Assembly: GCA_036504995.1 (NCBI GenBank)
Contig: DASXUG010000008.1
Coordinates: 372,001 to 436,000 of the forward strand
Source: DASXUG01 sp036504995
Lineage (GTDB): Bacteria > Pseudomonadota > Gammaproteobacteria > Burkholderiales > Methylophilaceae
Reading direction: 5' to 3'
Length of the DNA stretch: 64,000 nt
Made by a program: the position numbers and the translations under genes. Below the pieces are notes generated by a model that worked only from the letters and a program-made list of their open reading frames with translations, had not been told where the DNA came from and did not search any database. Below, one piece after another: positions 8,855-18,293 of the stretch; position 1 is the stretch's first letter; every line of letters begins with the position of its first letter.

Positions 8855-9667
8855 ATGAAACATTGTGTATCGTTCATTGTAGCAATCATTGCCTCAACTT
8901 GGCTGGCCGGATGCAGCATTTTTGGTTCCCCAACTGAGGTTGATGAAACAAAAGGTTGGCCTGCAGCTCGCATTTACGAAGAAGCTCAACAGAAAATTCG
9001 TGACCATGACTACGAAAAAGCGATTAAATATCTACAAAAACTTGAAACACGTTTCCCTCATGGCAATTACGCAGCACAAGCTGAGTTAGAAACGGCTTAC
9101 GTGTATTACAAAAAAGAGGACCCGGTTTCAAGTACGGCAGCAGCTGACCGCTTTATCAAGCTCCATCCAAACCACCCTAATGTTGACTACGCTTATTATA
9201 TGCGTGGCCTAGCCAGTTTTAATGAACGTGGCGTTATTGAAAAACTCACGCGTCAAGACATCGATGACCGTGACCCTAAAACACAACGTGTTTCATTTAA
9301 TGCGTTTAAAGAACTGGTGACTCGCTATCCTGAAAGCCGTTACGCCAAAGACGCCACACTACGCATGACATACTTAGTTAATGTTTTAGCAAGTAGTGAA
9401 CTGCATGTCGCCCGTTACTATATGAAACGCCAAGCTTACGTTGCCGCAGTTAACCGCTGCAAATATGTACTAGAAAACTACCCAGAATCAACTTCCGTCG
9501 AAGAGGCCTTGGTAATATTAATTAGCGCCTACGATTTAATGAATCTGCAAGACTTAAAACAAGACACCCTACGTGTGCTGCAAACCAACTACCCAAACAG
9601 CAAAATGTTAAACAAAGATTTTGCCGAAGACAAAAAGGTTTGGTGGAAATTCTGGGAAGCGATTTAA
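8855..9667 (+). CDS. bamD: Outer membrane assembly lipoprotein BamD
   Basis: BamD is the essential TPR lipoprotein of the BAM complex that inserts beta-barrel proteins into the outer membrane. The signal peptide ends in a lipobox, WLAGC, with Cys20 as the lipidated residue. About five TPR-like repeats follow, with the family patterns YEKAIKYLQKLETRFPHG, DYAYYMRGLA and the C-terminal helices. The length of 270 residues is normal. It is the only plus-strand gene in this block; BamB is encoded nearby at 11266-12441. Confidence 0.95.
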   Translation: MKHCVSFIVAIIASTWLAGCSIFGSPTEVDETKGWPAARIYEEAQQKIRDHDYEKAIKYLQKLETRFPHGNYAAQAELETAYVYYKKEDPVSSTAAADRFIKLHPNHPNVDYAYYMRGLASFNERGVIEKLTRQDIDDRDPKTQRVSFNAFKELVTRYPESRYAKDATLRMTYLVNVLASSELHVARYYMKRQAYVAAVNRCKYVLENYPESTSVEEALVILISAYDLMNLQDLKQDTLRVLQTNYPNSKMLNKDFAEDKKVWWKFWEAI

Positions 9668-9771
9668 CTTAATTTGCAAAGCTGGTTAGATCATACCCAA
9701 CAAGGTTGATCTAACCAGTATTCATCTATTTAGCTATTCTATTTCCGTACTATAACTTTCAATAGCTACAG

Positions 9772-11262
9772 CTACGGTTTCTTAGTCGTTCTTTTTCTTA
9801 CTGTTGCTACTATATTTGAGTTGACTGCCTTACCTTTGGACTTGGCAGTCTCTTCATTTTTACGGGCATTTAACTCAGCACGCTGCGCTGTTTTTCTACG
9901 GCGCATACTCACAATGCCCTCACCTGCTTTACGTTTATCAGGCTCAGCAAATGGGTTTTCGCCCTGATTAAATTGTACGCGCAATGGCGTGCCTGTCAGT
10001 TGAAAGGTCTTACGGAATACGCCCTCTAAGAACCGTTTATAACTATCTTTAACGCCATCCACATGGTTACCATGAATCACCACAATAGGTGGGTTGCTAC
10101 CACCCTGATGCGCATAACGTAGTTTAGGGCGGATACCTCTACTAATCGGCGGCTGATGTTGCATCGTTGCATCATTCAATACGCGCGTTAACTGAGGGGT
10201 CGGCAGTTTTGCAAAAGCGGCTTTATAGGCGCCATCAATCGACGTAAATAGCTCAGGCAAGCCTTTCTTTTTAAGTGCAGAAATATAGTGAAATTGCGCA
10301 AAGTCTAAAAACTGTAGCTTGCGGTCAATTTCACGTTTAATCCAATCTTTACGATCCTCTTCCAGACCATCCCACTTGTTGATCGCAACGACTAGTGCAC
10401 GACCTGCATCTAAAATATAGGCCGCTACGTGCGCATCTTGCTCGGTAATACCCTCTTGGGCATCAACCACTATGATTGCCACGTTGGCTTCTTCAATCGC
10501 CTGTATGGTTTTAATCACTGAGAATTTCTCAATCGCCTCTAGCACCTTGCCACGCTTACGCACGCCAGCGGTGTCTATAATGGTGTATTTCTTGCCATTT
10601 CGCTCCAAATCAATAAAGATGGAGTCGCGTGTTGTGCCTGGCTCATCGAACGCGATAACACGCTCTTCACCTAGCAATGCGTTGACCAATGTTGATTTAC
10701 CAACATTGGGGCGACCAACAATAGCTACCTTTGGTACTCGATTTTTATCATTGTCTTCTTCTTCAGGCTCATCAAATGGCGCTAATGCGAGTTCTATTAG
10801 ATCACGCACCCCTTCGCCATGCGCGGAAGAAATAGAAAGCGGATCCCCTAAGCCAAGCTCATGAAACTCCGCACTGACCACAGCACGGTTCATACCTTCA
10901 GTTTTATTCACCGCCAACAAAACGGGTCTTTGGCTTTTGCGTAATTTATCTGCAATATCTTTATCTTGCGGGCTTAAGCCATGACGGCCATCCACCACAA
11001 AAATAATTACATCTGCCTCATCTATGGCCATTAGTGTTTGGCGAGCCATTTCTTTCAGAATACCGCTGTCAGCAGTTGGTTCAAAACCACCAGTATCTAC
11101 AACAAGAAATGGTTTATCACCGCCTACACCGCGTCCGTAATGACGGTCGCGTGTTAAGCCAGGTAAGTCCGCGACAATAGCATCGCGGCTTTTCGTTAAT
11201 CGATTATATAAAGTGGATTTGCCAACGTTAGGTCGGCCAACTAGGACAATAGTAGGTAGCAT
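9772..11262 (-). CDS. der: Ribosome biogenesis GTPase Der (EngA)
   Basis: Der acts in late maturation of the 50S subunit. Its 496 residues show the hallmark tandem GTPase domains, each with a P-loop GRPNVGKS (about residues 8-15 and 184-191), a DTGG/DTAG switch and an NKxD motif (AVNKTEG; AINKWDG). They are followed by a KH-like domain and a long basic tail rich in Lys, Arg and Thr. The stop lies after the AYKA..., RFNQ-like C-terminal region common to the family. The gene starts 3 nt after bamB ends and is the last of the ndk-der block. Confidence 0.96.
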   Translation of the reverse strand: MLPTIVLVGRPNVGKSTLYNRLTKSRDAIVADLPGLTRDRHYGRGVGGDKPFLVVDTGGFEPTADSGILKEMARQTLMAIDEADVIIFVVDGRHGLSPQDKDIADKLRKSQRPVLLAVNKTEGMNRAVVSAEFHELGLGDPLSISSAHGEGVRDLIELALAPFDEPEEEDNDKNRVPKVAIVGRPNVGKSTLVNALLGEERVIAFDEPGTTRDSIFIDLERNGKKYTIIDTAGVRKRGKVLEAIEKFSVIKTIQAIEEANVAIIVVDAQEGITEQDAHVAAYILDAGRALVVAINKWDGLEEDRKDWIKREIDRKLQFLDFAQFHYISALKKKGLPELFTSIDGAYKAAFAKLPTPQLTRVLNDATMQHQPPISRGIRPKLRYAHQGGSNPPIVVIHGNHVDGVKDSYKRFLEGVFRKTFQLTGTPLRVQFNQGENPFAEPDKRKAGEGIVSMRRRKTAQRAELNARKNEETAKSKGKAVNSNIVATVRKRTTKKP

Positions 11263-11265
11263 GTA

Positions 11266-12441
11266 TTATTTAATTGAGAGGGCGTAAACCTCACCCTTGC
11301 GTGTTTGCAGAAGCAAACCAGTACTACCTAAGGCCGTCATTTGTGGCATTACAGCGCTACTATCGGTTTCAATACGACCCGTTACAGCACCATCACTACG
11401 ATTCAAGAAGTGTACGTAACCTTGTACATCGCCGAAAGCAATCACATCACCCATTGGTAGAGGTGCTGTTAAACCACGGAACTTTAAATCAGCCTGACGC
11501 CAATAGGTTTTACCTGTTGAAAAATCTAGCGAATACACAGATCCACCAGCATGTGTCACATAAACGCGCGCAGTCTCAGAATTTAAGCCTGTATAGCTAG
11601 ATATATCGCGGTTCCATAATACTCGACCTGTAGCTCGGTCTACGGCTGCGATTCTACCTTGGTAAGCCACGGCATAAACTAAATTACCATCCACCACTGG
11701 CAGGCTTGTGATATCTGCAATACGTTCAATTTCAGTGGTACCTTTAGGTTGAGCCACGGAAACTTCCCAAATAACTTTACCATCTTCAGCACGTAAAGCA
11801 ACCATTTTGCCGCCAGCAAAACCAGTGTAAACGGCACCACTATCAACCGCAACACCAGCGCTGCTGCGCAAAGTTAGCGTTGGATTAGCACGCTCATAAA
11901 CCCATTTTCGAGAACCATCGACAGCACTTAAGCCATAAATACGGCTATCGCCACAACGCACCACCACCACACCAGCATCGACTTTAGGTGCGCTTAATAC
12001 TTCGCTACTGACTTTTGACTTCCAGAGTTTTTTCCCTGATAGATCAAAAGCAATGACATAACCGCTACTGCTGCCAACCAAGACTGTATTAGCATCAACA
12101 CTCACGCCACCAGAAATTTTTTCACCTGACTTTACACGCCATAATTGCTTACCATCAGCCGCGCTTAACTTAACAATATCTCCTGATGCACTTGCCGCAT
12201 ACACAGCGCCGTTATCTGTTACTGGGACAAAATCAAAATCTTCGGTCTCGCCTATACTTGCCTTCCACAAAACCTTGGGTTGAATGGTTGCTTTAAATTC
12301 CAGCAGTTCAGAGGGCGCATCAGCCGCTTCACGACCAAACATACTTTCGTAGGCGTCAGTTTTAAGGTCAGTCAATGAAGAGCATCCTGCCAATAAAACT
12401 AGCAGACTAGTAACAGAAATTTTCCGATAGTTTATATACAC
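11266..12441 (-). CDS. bamB: Outer membrane assembly lipoprotein BamB
   Basis: BamB is the eight-bladed beta-propeller lipoprotein of the BAM complex. The 391 residues begin with a signal peptide and a lipobox (LLAGC, Cys20). They then show repeated PQQ-like blade motifs such as GAVYAASASGDIVKLSAADGKQLW, in which the DGKxxW element recurs. The only start consistent with the signal peptide is a GTG two bases after the stop of the upstream gene, so translation is probably coupled. The neighbours hisS, yfgM-like and der match the usual order. Confidence 0.94.
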   Translation of the reverse strand: MYINYRKISVTSLLVLLAGCSSLTDLKTDAYESMFGREAADAPSELLEFKATIQPKVLWKASIGETEDFDFVPVTDNGAVYAASASGDIVKLSAADGKQLWRVKSGEKISGGVSVDANTVLVGSSSGYVIAFDLSGKKLWKSKVSSEVLSAPKVDAGVVVVRCGDSRIYGLSAVDGSRKWVYERANPTLTLRSSAGVAVDSGAVYTGFAGGKMVALRAEDGKVIWEVSVAQPKGTTEIERIADITSLPVVDGNLVYAVAYQGRIAAVDRATGRVLWNRDISSYTGLNSETARVYVTHAGGSVYSLDFSTGKTYWRQADLKFRGLTAPLPMGDVIAFGDVQGYVHFLNRSDGAVTGRIETDSSAVMPQMTALGSTGLLLQTRKGEVYALSIK

Positions 12442-12443
12442 AT

Positions 12444-13070
12444 TTAGCTCCCAAGCGCTTCTAACTTGTGCTCGGTATAATGGTGATAACGACCGTGTTC
12501 ATCCAGCTTTGTTAACGCCTCTTGATAGGCTTTTTTGGCGTCCGCAGGCTTACCTTGTGCAACTAAAATATCACCTTTAAGATCGGCAAATAGCCCATCA
12601 AAACCTTCGGCATGTTTCTCATCTAACAATTTCAACGCCGCGTCGTAAGACTTCTCCTCATAACGAATACCTGCCAATTGCAAAAGTGCTACTGTACTGA
12701 CAGCTTCTTCTTTTGCATTTTTAGTGGCCCACTCCAGTTGCGCTACGGCACTCTTGGTGTCTTTATTCTCATAATTTGCTTTGGCAACTGTCAATGCCGC
12801 TCTGCCAGCATAAGGCGTTGAGGCGTATTTATCCATCAACTCTGCCGAGACTGATTGAATGGCTTTTAAATTTTTATTATCAAGCTGTAGCATTGCTTCA
12901 TATTTGGCAGAGGCTTCTTGTGCTTGTTTATTTTGATAATATTGCCAACCTTGATATGCAAGAAACCCTGCAATCACAACCGTTAAAGCCGTCATCGCCT
13001 TATCGCCGTTGGTTTTCCACCAGGCTTTAAATGCATCTAATTGTTCTTGTTCTTCTAAATCGTACGCCAT
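12444..13070 (-). CDS. YfgM-like membrane-anchored TPR protein
   Basis: This 208-residue protein has the family start AYDLEEQEQLDAFKAWWK, one transmembrane helix (about residues 22-40, ending AYQGWQYY) and a periplasmic TPR-like domain. In Escherichia coli YfgM is an ancillary SecYEG/PpiD partner, and its gene lies between hisS and bamB. Here it is the first gene after the two inserted ABC ATPase genes and directly precedes bamB with 2 nt between them. Assignment to the family is firm; function is by family analogy. Confidence 0.88.
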   Translation of the reverse strand: MAYDLEEQEQLDAFKAWWKTNGDKAMTALTVVIAGFLAYQGWQYYQNKQAQEASAKYEAMLQLDNKNLKAIQSVSAELMDKYASTPYAGRAALTVAKANYENKDTKSAVAQLEWATKNAKEEAVSTVALLQLAGIRYEEKSYDAALKLLDEKHAEGFDGLFADLKGDILVAQGKPADAKKAYQEALTKLDEHGRYHHYTEHKLEALGS

Positions 13071-13108
13071 ACTTATCCTTACATCACAAACTATTTAATA
13101 AATGACTC

Positions 13109-13912
13109 TTAGTTATCTTTGTTTTGCTGGCCTGGAATTGCACTTAATAAATTACGTGTATACTCAGCCTTAGGTGACTGATAAATTTCATCAATTCCAC
13201 CAAACTCTACCACTTTACCTTGATACATAACCACCACTTCATCTGCTATGTGTCGAACAACACGTAAGTCATGACTGATAAAAATATAGCTTAAATTCAT
13301 CTCAGCCTGTAACTCTTTAAGCAACAATAAAATCTGCGCTTGTATCGACACATCTAGTGCTGACACTGGCTCATCACACACCACGACCTTAGGCTCAAGC
13401 ACTAATGCTCTTGCAATACCTATGCGCTGACGCTGTCCACCTGAAAACTCATGTGGGTATTTTTCCATGTCAGCTTCGCTTAAGCCAACGCGCTTAAGCA
13501 TTTGAACAACTTTTACTCGCTGCTCTTGTTGGTTACCTAACTGGTGTATCAACAAGCCTTCCCCTACAATCTCACCCACTCTCATGCGTGGGTTAAGTGA
13601 TGCAAATGGATCTTGAAACACCATCTGGATATTCCGACGCTCTGATCTTAAAGCGGAGGCCGACATCGCAGCTAGATTTTTACCTTGAAATATCACTTCG
13701 CCACTATCCAAGGGTTGCAATTGTAACAGACAACGCGCCAAGGTGGATTTTCCGCTACCAGATTCTCCAACAACCGCTAAAGTTGAACCTGTTTTTAAAC
13801 GAATACTGACATCATCTAAAGCCTTTACCTTACTCGCAGCCACACCCAAACGACCACTGCGCTGACTAAAGGTTTTATTAAGGTGAGTTGCGCTGAGGAT
13901 TACATCACTCAT
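13109..13912 (-). CDS. ABC transporter ATP-binding protein, oligopeptide/dipeptide type (DppF/OppF-like)
   Basis: A cytoplasmic ATPase of 267 residues for a peptide-type importer. The Walker A motif GESGSGKST, the Q-loop (QDPFASLNPRMRVG), the signature FSGGQRQRIGIARAL and the Walker B VVCDEPVSALD are all intact, and PLNPR-like elements with the C-terminal cap place it in the Opp/Dpp group. Its start overlaps the stop of the partner ATPase gene by 4 nt (ATGA). No permease or binding-protein gene adjoins, so the membrane subunits must be encoded elsewhere, if they exist. Confidence 0.9.
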   Translation of the reverse strand: MSDVILSATHLNKTFSQRSGRLGVAASKVKALDDVSIRLKTGSTLAVVGESGSGKSTLARCLLQLQPLDSGEVIFQGKNLAAMSASALRSERRNIQMVFQDPFASLNPRMRVGEIVGEGLLIHQLGNQQEQRVKVVQMLKRVGLSEADMEKYPHEFSGGQRQRIGIARALVLEPKVVVCDEPVSALDVSIQAQILLLLKELQAEMNLSYIFISHDLRVVRHIADEVVVMYQGKVVEFGGIDEIYQSPKAEYTRNLLSAIPGQQNKDN

Positions 13913-14745
13913 ACGACCACCTTAGATTTAAGCCACGCATAATCAATTGGTTTTAATGCTTTTTTTCCAGCGGCATCTGGCACACAATCTAATAAGGCTT
14001 TTGTATACGGATGTTGTGGGCGATTCAAAACATCATCCACATGACCAGATTCTACAATTTCACCTCTAAACATCACCACAACATTGTCGGCAATATCCGC
14101 TACCACACCAAAATCATGCGTAATAAAAAGCATGCCCATATTCATACGAGTTTTAAGCTCATCTAACAGCTTCAAAATTTGCGCTTGCACAGTGACATCA
14201 AGCGCTGTCGTGGGCTCATCTGCGATCAACATAGCTGGCTCACAAGCAATACTCATAGCGATCATTACACGTTGGCGCTGACCACCTGATAACTCATCAG
14301 GATAACTATTGGCGCGGCTGGCAGGAATACCTACTTTTTCTAACAATGCAGCAACACGCGCATTTAGCGCATCACCACGCAAACCTAAATGCACACTCAG
14401 TGGCTCAGAAATTTGATAGCCAATAGTTAATACAGGGTTAAGTGAGGTCATCGGTTCTTGGAAAATCATGCCAATTTTGCGTCCACGAATCTGGCGCATT
14501 TGATCATTATTTAGACCCGTAAGTTGTTGCCCCTGAAAAGTAATAGTACCTGCTGCTTGTTTAAGTTGTTTAGATAACAAGCCCATTACGGCCAATGCGG
14601 TCAGACTCTTCCCACTCCCAGACTCACCCACGACGCAGGTTGTTTTTCCCGACTCAATAACAAACGATACATGGTTCACCAAGCGCCGATTGCTGTCGTT
14701 TGCTGGGGTGATGGTTAAATCCTGTATACGTAGTAATTCAGTCAT
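13909..14745 (-). CDS. ABC transporter ATP-binding protein, oligopeptide/dipeptide type (DppD/OppD-like)
   Basis: The second 278-residue ATPase of the pair. It has Walker A GESGSGKSLT, Q-loop QEPMTSLNPVLTIG, signature LSGGQRQRVMIAMSIA, Walker B MLIADEPTTALD and the H-loop (FITHDFG). The C-terminus HPYTKALLDCVPDA is typical of OppD/DppD proteins, which carry a cap binding the peptide permease. It starts 8 nt after hisS ends and is cotranscribed with it by position. The two ATPases would form a heterodimer; the transported substrate is unknown. Confidence 0.9.
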   Translation of the reverse strand: MTELLRIQDLTITPANDSNRRLVNHVSFVIESGKTTCVVGESGSGKSLTALAVMGLLSKQLKQAAGTITFQGQQLTGLNNDQMRQIRGRKIGMIFQEPMTSLNPVLTIGYQISEPLSVHLGLRGDALNARVAALLEKVGIPASRANSYPDELSGGQRQRVMIAMSIACEPAMLIADEPTTALDVTVQAQILKLLDELKTRMNMGMLFITHDFGVVADIADNVVVMFRGEIVESGHVDDVLNRPQHPYTKALLDCVPDAAGKKALKPIDYAWLKSKVVV

Positions 14746-14753
14746 GAATTATT

Positions 14754-16010
14754 TTAACTTCTCATTAGTTCGATAGCTTGTTGTATTTTCACGCGCACTT
14801 GCTCGCCCACAACTTGCATAGGCTTTAGCGTAACCTCATTTGCAACAGCTTCATCATCGCCGATAATAACAGCGTAACGTGCACCGCTACGGTCTGCTTT
14901 TTTCATTTGCGACTTAAAGCTACCACCGCCTGCATGCAATACAATTTTTAACCCTGCATCACGTAAAGATTCAGCCAGTTGTGGCGCTTGTCTTTCGGCC
15001 AACTCGCCAACATTCACCAAGTAAGCATCAGGATTTTGTTGTGCTTGCACACCATATTCTTGCATCAACAAAAATACGCGCTCTAAACCTATGCCAAAGC
15101 CACATGCAGGCGTTGCATCGCCACCCATGCGCTCGACCAGTTTATCATAGCGCCCACCCCCAGCAATCGTGCCTTGTGCACCTAACTTTGTCGTCACCCA
15201 CTCAAACACGGTTCGATTATAATAATCCAAACCACGCACTAAGCGAGTGTTCAGCGTATAGACAATTCCTGCATCGGTTAAGATTTGACAAACTCGTTCA
15301 AAATGCGCGCGACTATCTGCTCCCAAGCTATCTAGCATACGTGGTGCAGCCTCACAAATAGCTTGCATACGAGGATTTTTGCTGTCCAATATGCGTAGTG
15401 GATTAGTATGTAATCGACGCTTTGCATCTTCATCCAAGATATCTGGATATTGTTCAAAATAACTAATTAGGGTCTGACGATAGGCCAAGCGCTCATCTGC
15501 ATCTCCGATTGAGTTAATTTGCAGCTCAACATCTTGCAAACCTAATTCACGCCATAAGCGTGCTAACAGAATAATTTGTTCCGCATCGGTTTCCGCGCCA
15601 TCAAAACCAAACGCCTCAACCCCAATTTGGTGAAATTGACGTTGGCGGCCTTTTTGCACGTTTTCATGCCTAAACATCGGACCCATGTACCAAAGTCGCT
15701 GCGGACCATTATAAGTGAGGCTATGCTCAATCACCGCACGCACACAACCAGCAGTTCCCTCTGGGCGCAGGGTCAGTTTGTCGCCATTGAGACTATCTGT
15801 CCAAGCATACATTTCTTTTTCTACAATATCGGTATGCTCACCTACTGAGCGTACAAATAAATCCGTTGGCTCAACAATTGGCATACGAATATTACGATAG
15901 CCATACTGAGCTAATACACGACGTGCGGTATCCTCCAGCTTAAACCAAAGTGGAGTGTATTCGGGCAATATATCGTAAAAGCCCTTAATTGATTGAAACT
16001 TATCAGCCAT
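14754..16010 (-). CDS. hisS: Histidyl-tRNA synthetase
   Basis: A class II aminoacyl-tRNA synthetase charging tRNA-His. The 418 residues contain motif 2 (FRHENVQKGRQRQFHQIGVEAFG), the histidine-specific RGLDYYNRTVFEW and motif 3 (GGGRYDKLVERMGG, ...GFGIGLERV), followed by the anticodon-binding domain. Length and start (MADKFQSIKGFYDILP) agree with the family. It is placed between ispG, 27 nt upstream, and the two ABC ATPase genes. Confidence 0.97.
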   Translation of the reverse strand: MADKFQSIKGFYDILPEYTPLWFKLEDTARRVLAQYGYRNIRMPIVEPTDLFVRSVGEHTDIVEKEMYAWTDSLNGDKLTLRPEGTAGCVRAVIEHSLTYNGPQRLWYMGPMFRHENVQKGRQRQFHQIGVEAFGFDGAETDAEQIILLARLWRELGLQDVELQINSIGDADERLAYRQTLISYFEQYPDILDEDAKRRLHTNPLRILDSKNPRMQAICEAAPRMLDSLGADSRAHFERVCQILTDAGIVYTLNTRLVRGLDYYNRTVFEWVTTKLGAQGTIAGGGRYDKLVERMGGDATPACGFGIGLERVFLLMQEYGVQAQQNPDAYLVNVGELAERQAPQLAESLRDAGLKIVLHAGGGSFKSQMKKADRSGARYAVIIGDDEAVANEVTLKPMQVVGEQVRVKIQQAIELMRS

Positions 16011-16037
16011 GGAAATAATTCTAAAATTAAATTGAGG

Positions 16038-17315
16038 TTAAGCAATTGCTTGCACAGGGATAACTTTACGCTCAGCGCGCAACTTACCCCCTTCGGCATA
16101 ATTGATTTTCACGTAATCATCGACAATCGCTTGAAATTCTTTTGCGATATTGTCGCCTTTGAGTGTAACGGTTTTTTCACCATCCACGAATACAGGCGCC
16201 ACAGGCACTTCGCCAGTACCTGGTAAACTAATACCAATATTTGCCAGCTTAGACTCGCCTGGCCCATTCACCACACAGCCCATCACAGCTACGTTTAGCG
16301 TCTCAACCCCAGGGTAAGTTTTACGCCAAACAGGCATTTGCTCTCGTAAATAACGCTGAATATCTTGCGCAAGTTCTTGAAAGTAAGTTGAGGTTGTTCT
16401 TCCGCAGCCAGGGCAAGCCGTCACCAACGGCGTAAATGAGCGTATCCCCATGGTCTGCAATATTTCTTGAGCCACAATGACTTCGGTGGTACGTGATTCA
16501 TTCGGCTGTGGCGTGAGGCTCACACGTATAGTGTCACCAATACCAGCTTGTAATAAAATTGATAAAGCAGCAGTGCTCGCGACAATACCCTTAGAGCCCA
16601 TCCCCGCCTCAGTTAAACCCAAGTGCAACGGGTAGCTGCAACGTTTTGCAAGCTCAACGTAGACCTTAATTAAGTCCTGAACATTGCTAACCTTACATGA
16701 AATGATGATTTTATTACTGCTCAAACCCCATTCCTCAGCCTGCTGAGCACTCTCCAAAGCAGACTGAATCAGTGCCTCACGCATCAACTCATCGGCGGCT
16801 AGCGGTTGCGCTAATTGCGCGTTCTCATCCATCATACGCGCCATTTTAGCTTGATCTAAGCTGCCCCAATTAACACCAATACGCACTGGTTTATTGTACT
16901 GAATCGCTGCTTCTATCATGGCAGAAAACTGCTCATCTCGTTTGCTGCCCTTGCCTACATTGCCCGGGTTAATGCGATACTTTGCCAGTGCCTGTGCACA
17001 CTCAGGATAAGCTGCTAGTAGTTTATGCCCATTAAAGTGAAAGTCCCCCACCAATGGCACGTTGCAACCTAACGCATCTAAGCCCTTGCGAATATTGGCC
17101 ACTTGCGCGGCAGCTTCAGGGGAGTTAACGGTTATACGTACAACCTCAGATCCAGCTTGCCATAAATCAAATACTTGTTGAATAGTAGCTTCTGCATTGG
17201 CAGTATCAGTATTAGTCATAGATTGCACGACCACAGGATGACTACTACCTACTGGCACATGCCCAATCATCACAGTATCGGTGACATGTCGCTTAGCTTG
17301 TAAATACGAACTCAA
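16038..17315 (-). CDS. ispG: 4-hydroxy-3-methylbut-2-enyl diphosphate synthase (flavodoxin)
   Basis: IspG is the 4Fe-4S enzyme of the non-mevalonate isoprenoid pathway, converting methylerythritol cyclodiphosphate to HMBPP. The 425 residues include the TIM-barrel part (SMTNTDTANAEATIQQ..., RITVN) and the cluster-binding C-terminal domain with TACPGCGRT and MGCVVNGPGE. The start overlaps the stop of the rodZ gene by 4 nt. The order rodZ-ispG-hisS is the conserved proteobacterial one. Confidence 0.96.
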   Translation of the reverse strand: MSSYLQAKRHVTDTVMIGHVPVGSSHPVVVQSMTNTDTANAEATIQQVFDLWQAGSEVVRITVNSPEAAAQVANIRKGLDALGCNVPLVGDFHFNGHKLLAAYPECAQALAKYRINPGNVGKGSKRDEQFSAMIEAAIQYNKPVRIGVNWGSLDQAKMARMMDENAQLAQPLAADELMREALIQSALESAQQAEEWGLSSNKIIISCKVSNVQDLIKVYVELAKRCSYPLHLGLTEAGMGSKGIVASTAALSILLQAGIGDTIRVSLTPQPNESRTTEVIVAQEILQTMGIRSFTPLVTACPGCGRTTSTYFQELAQDIQRYLREQMPVWRKTYPGVETLNVAVMGCVVNGPGESKLANIGISLPGTGEVPVAPVFVDGEKTVTLKGDNIAKEFQAIVDDYVKINYAEGGKLRAERKVIPVQAIA

Positions 17316-18274
17316 TTCTTCTCCAATGATAAAGTAAGGCGTGCAATGTTATTCTTTGTGTATTGCCCCAAGTCTACTAATTGCCCTTTGTAATTCACTC
17401 TCGTGCCCGTTGCATTGCCGATGTGTAATTTCAAGGGAGATTTCCCAACTATTTTTTCACTCGCACCTGCTGCATTTAACTTGCTGTAAATTTCCTTATT
17501 ATCCCCGTCGACTACACTTACCCACGAAGGCTCGGTGAAGCTTAGCTCAAACTCCAGTTGAGTACTTGCAGCCGCGGTCACTGGCACTTCCTTAGCTACT
17601 TCAGTTTTAACTGTTTCGTTTGGAGTCACTTGCGCTTCAGGTTTAAGCGCAGCGCTAGCGTCTGGAGCTTGCAATTGGCTTGAAGTTGCGGCTAGCTCAT
17701 TCTCAGCCATTCTTTCAGCAATGGGTAAAGCTGGCTCTGGCAGTTTTTCTTCAACAGGGGCAACAGCAGCACTGGTAGCATCTGCACTGGGGCTTTCTGT
17801 CAAACTTGAGTTTTTAGTGATCGACTCTGTAGGCTCTACAGTATTGTTAAAAGGATGTTTCGCATAATAACTTAAGCCCAAGACAATCAGTAATACAACA
17901 AGGCCTGATAGTATTATCTTGAGCCAAGGCGTCACATGATGATTTGCTATCGATATGTTTGCCGAGCTAATATTCAGCGAGTGTGGCTGATCCGCTCCCG
18001 ACAATGCACGATGTGCCTGTATCAGTGGTTCAGCATCAAGGCCTAACAAGCGAGCATAATTGCGGATAAAGCCACGCGTAATCATGGGCTCTGGCAATTT
18101 TGTGAAGTCGTTAGCTTCCAGCGCATTAATTTGTCGAACACCCAAACGTAGCTGACTTGCAACTTCACTCACTGTCATTTTTTTCAGCTCGCGTTGCGCT
18201 GCTAGCACCTCACCCAACTGAGGCCGCGTTTCAGTGATTAGCTCTTTGGTTGATGGGGAGTCTTGTTCGCTCAT
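17312..18274 (-). CDS. rodZ: RodZ-like cytoskeletal membrane protein (HTH plus DUF4115)
   Basis: This protein is predicted to link MreB to the cell-wall machinery. The 320 residues comprise a helix-turn-helix domain of the RodZ type (about residues 20-90, LGEVLAAQRELKKMTVSEVA and FIRNYARLLGLD), one transmembrane helix (about 116-136), a Pro/Ala/Glu-rich periplasmic linker (about 145-230) and a C-terminal DUF4115 domain (FTEPSWVSVVDGDNKEIYS). It lies between the pilW and ispG genes, as in Escherichia coli. Confidence 0.9.
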   Translation of the reverse strand: MSEQDSPSTKELITETRPQLGEVLAAQRELKKMTVSEVASQLRLGVRQINALEANDFTKLPEPMITRGFIRNYARLLGLDAEPLIQAHRALSGADQPHSLNISSANISIANHHVTPWLKIILSGLVVLLIVLGLSYYAKHPFNNTVEPTESITKNSSLTESPSADATSAAVAPVEEKLPEPALPIAERMAENELAATSSQLQAPDASAALKPEAQVTPNETVKTEVAKEVPVTAAASTQLEFELSFTEPSWVSVVDGDNKEIYSKLNAAGASEKIVGKSPLKLHIGNATGTRVNYKGQLVDLGQYTKNNIARLTLSLEKN

Positions 18275-18293
18275 TATTATTGTGCTCCTATCC

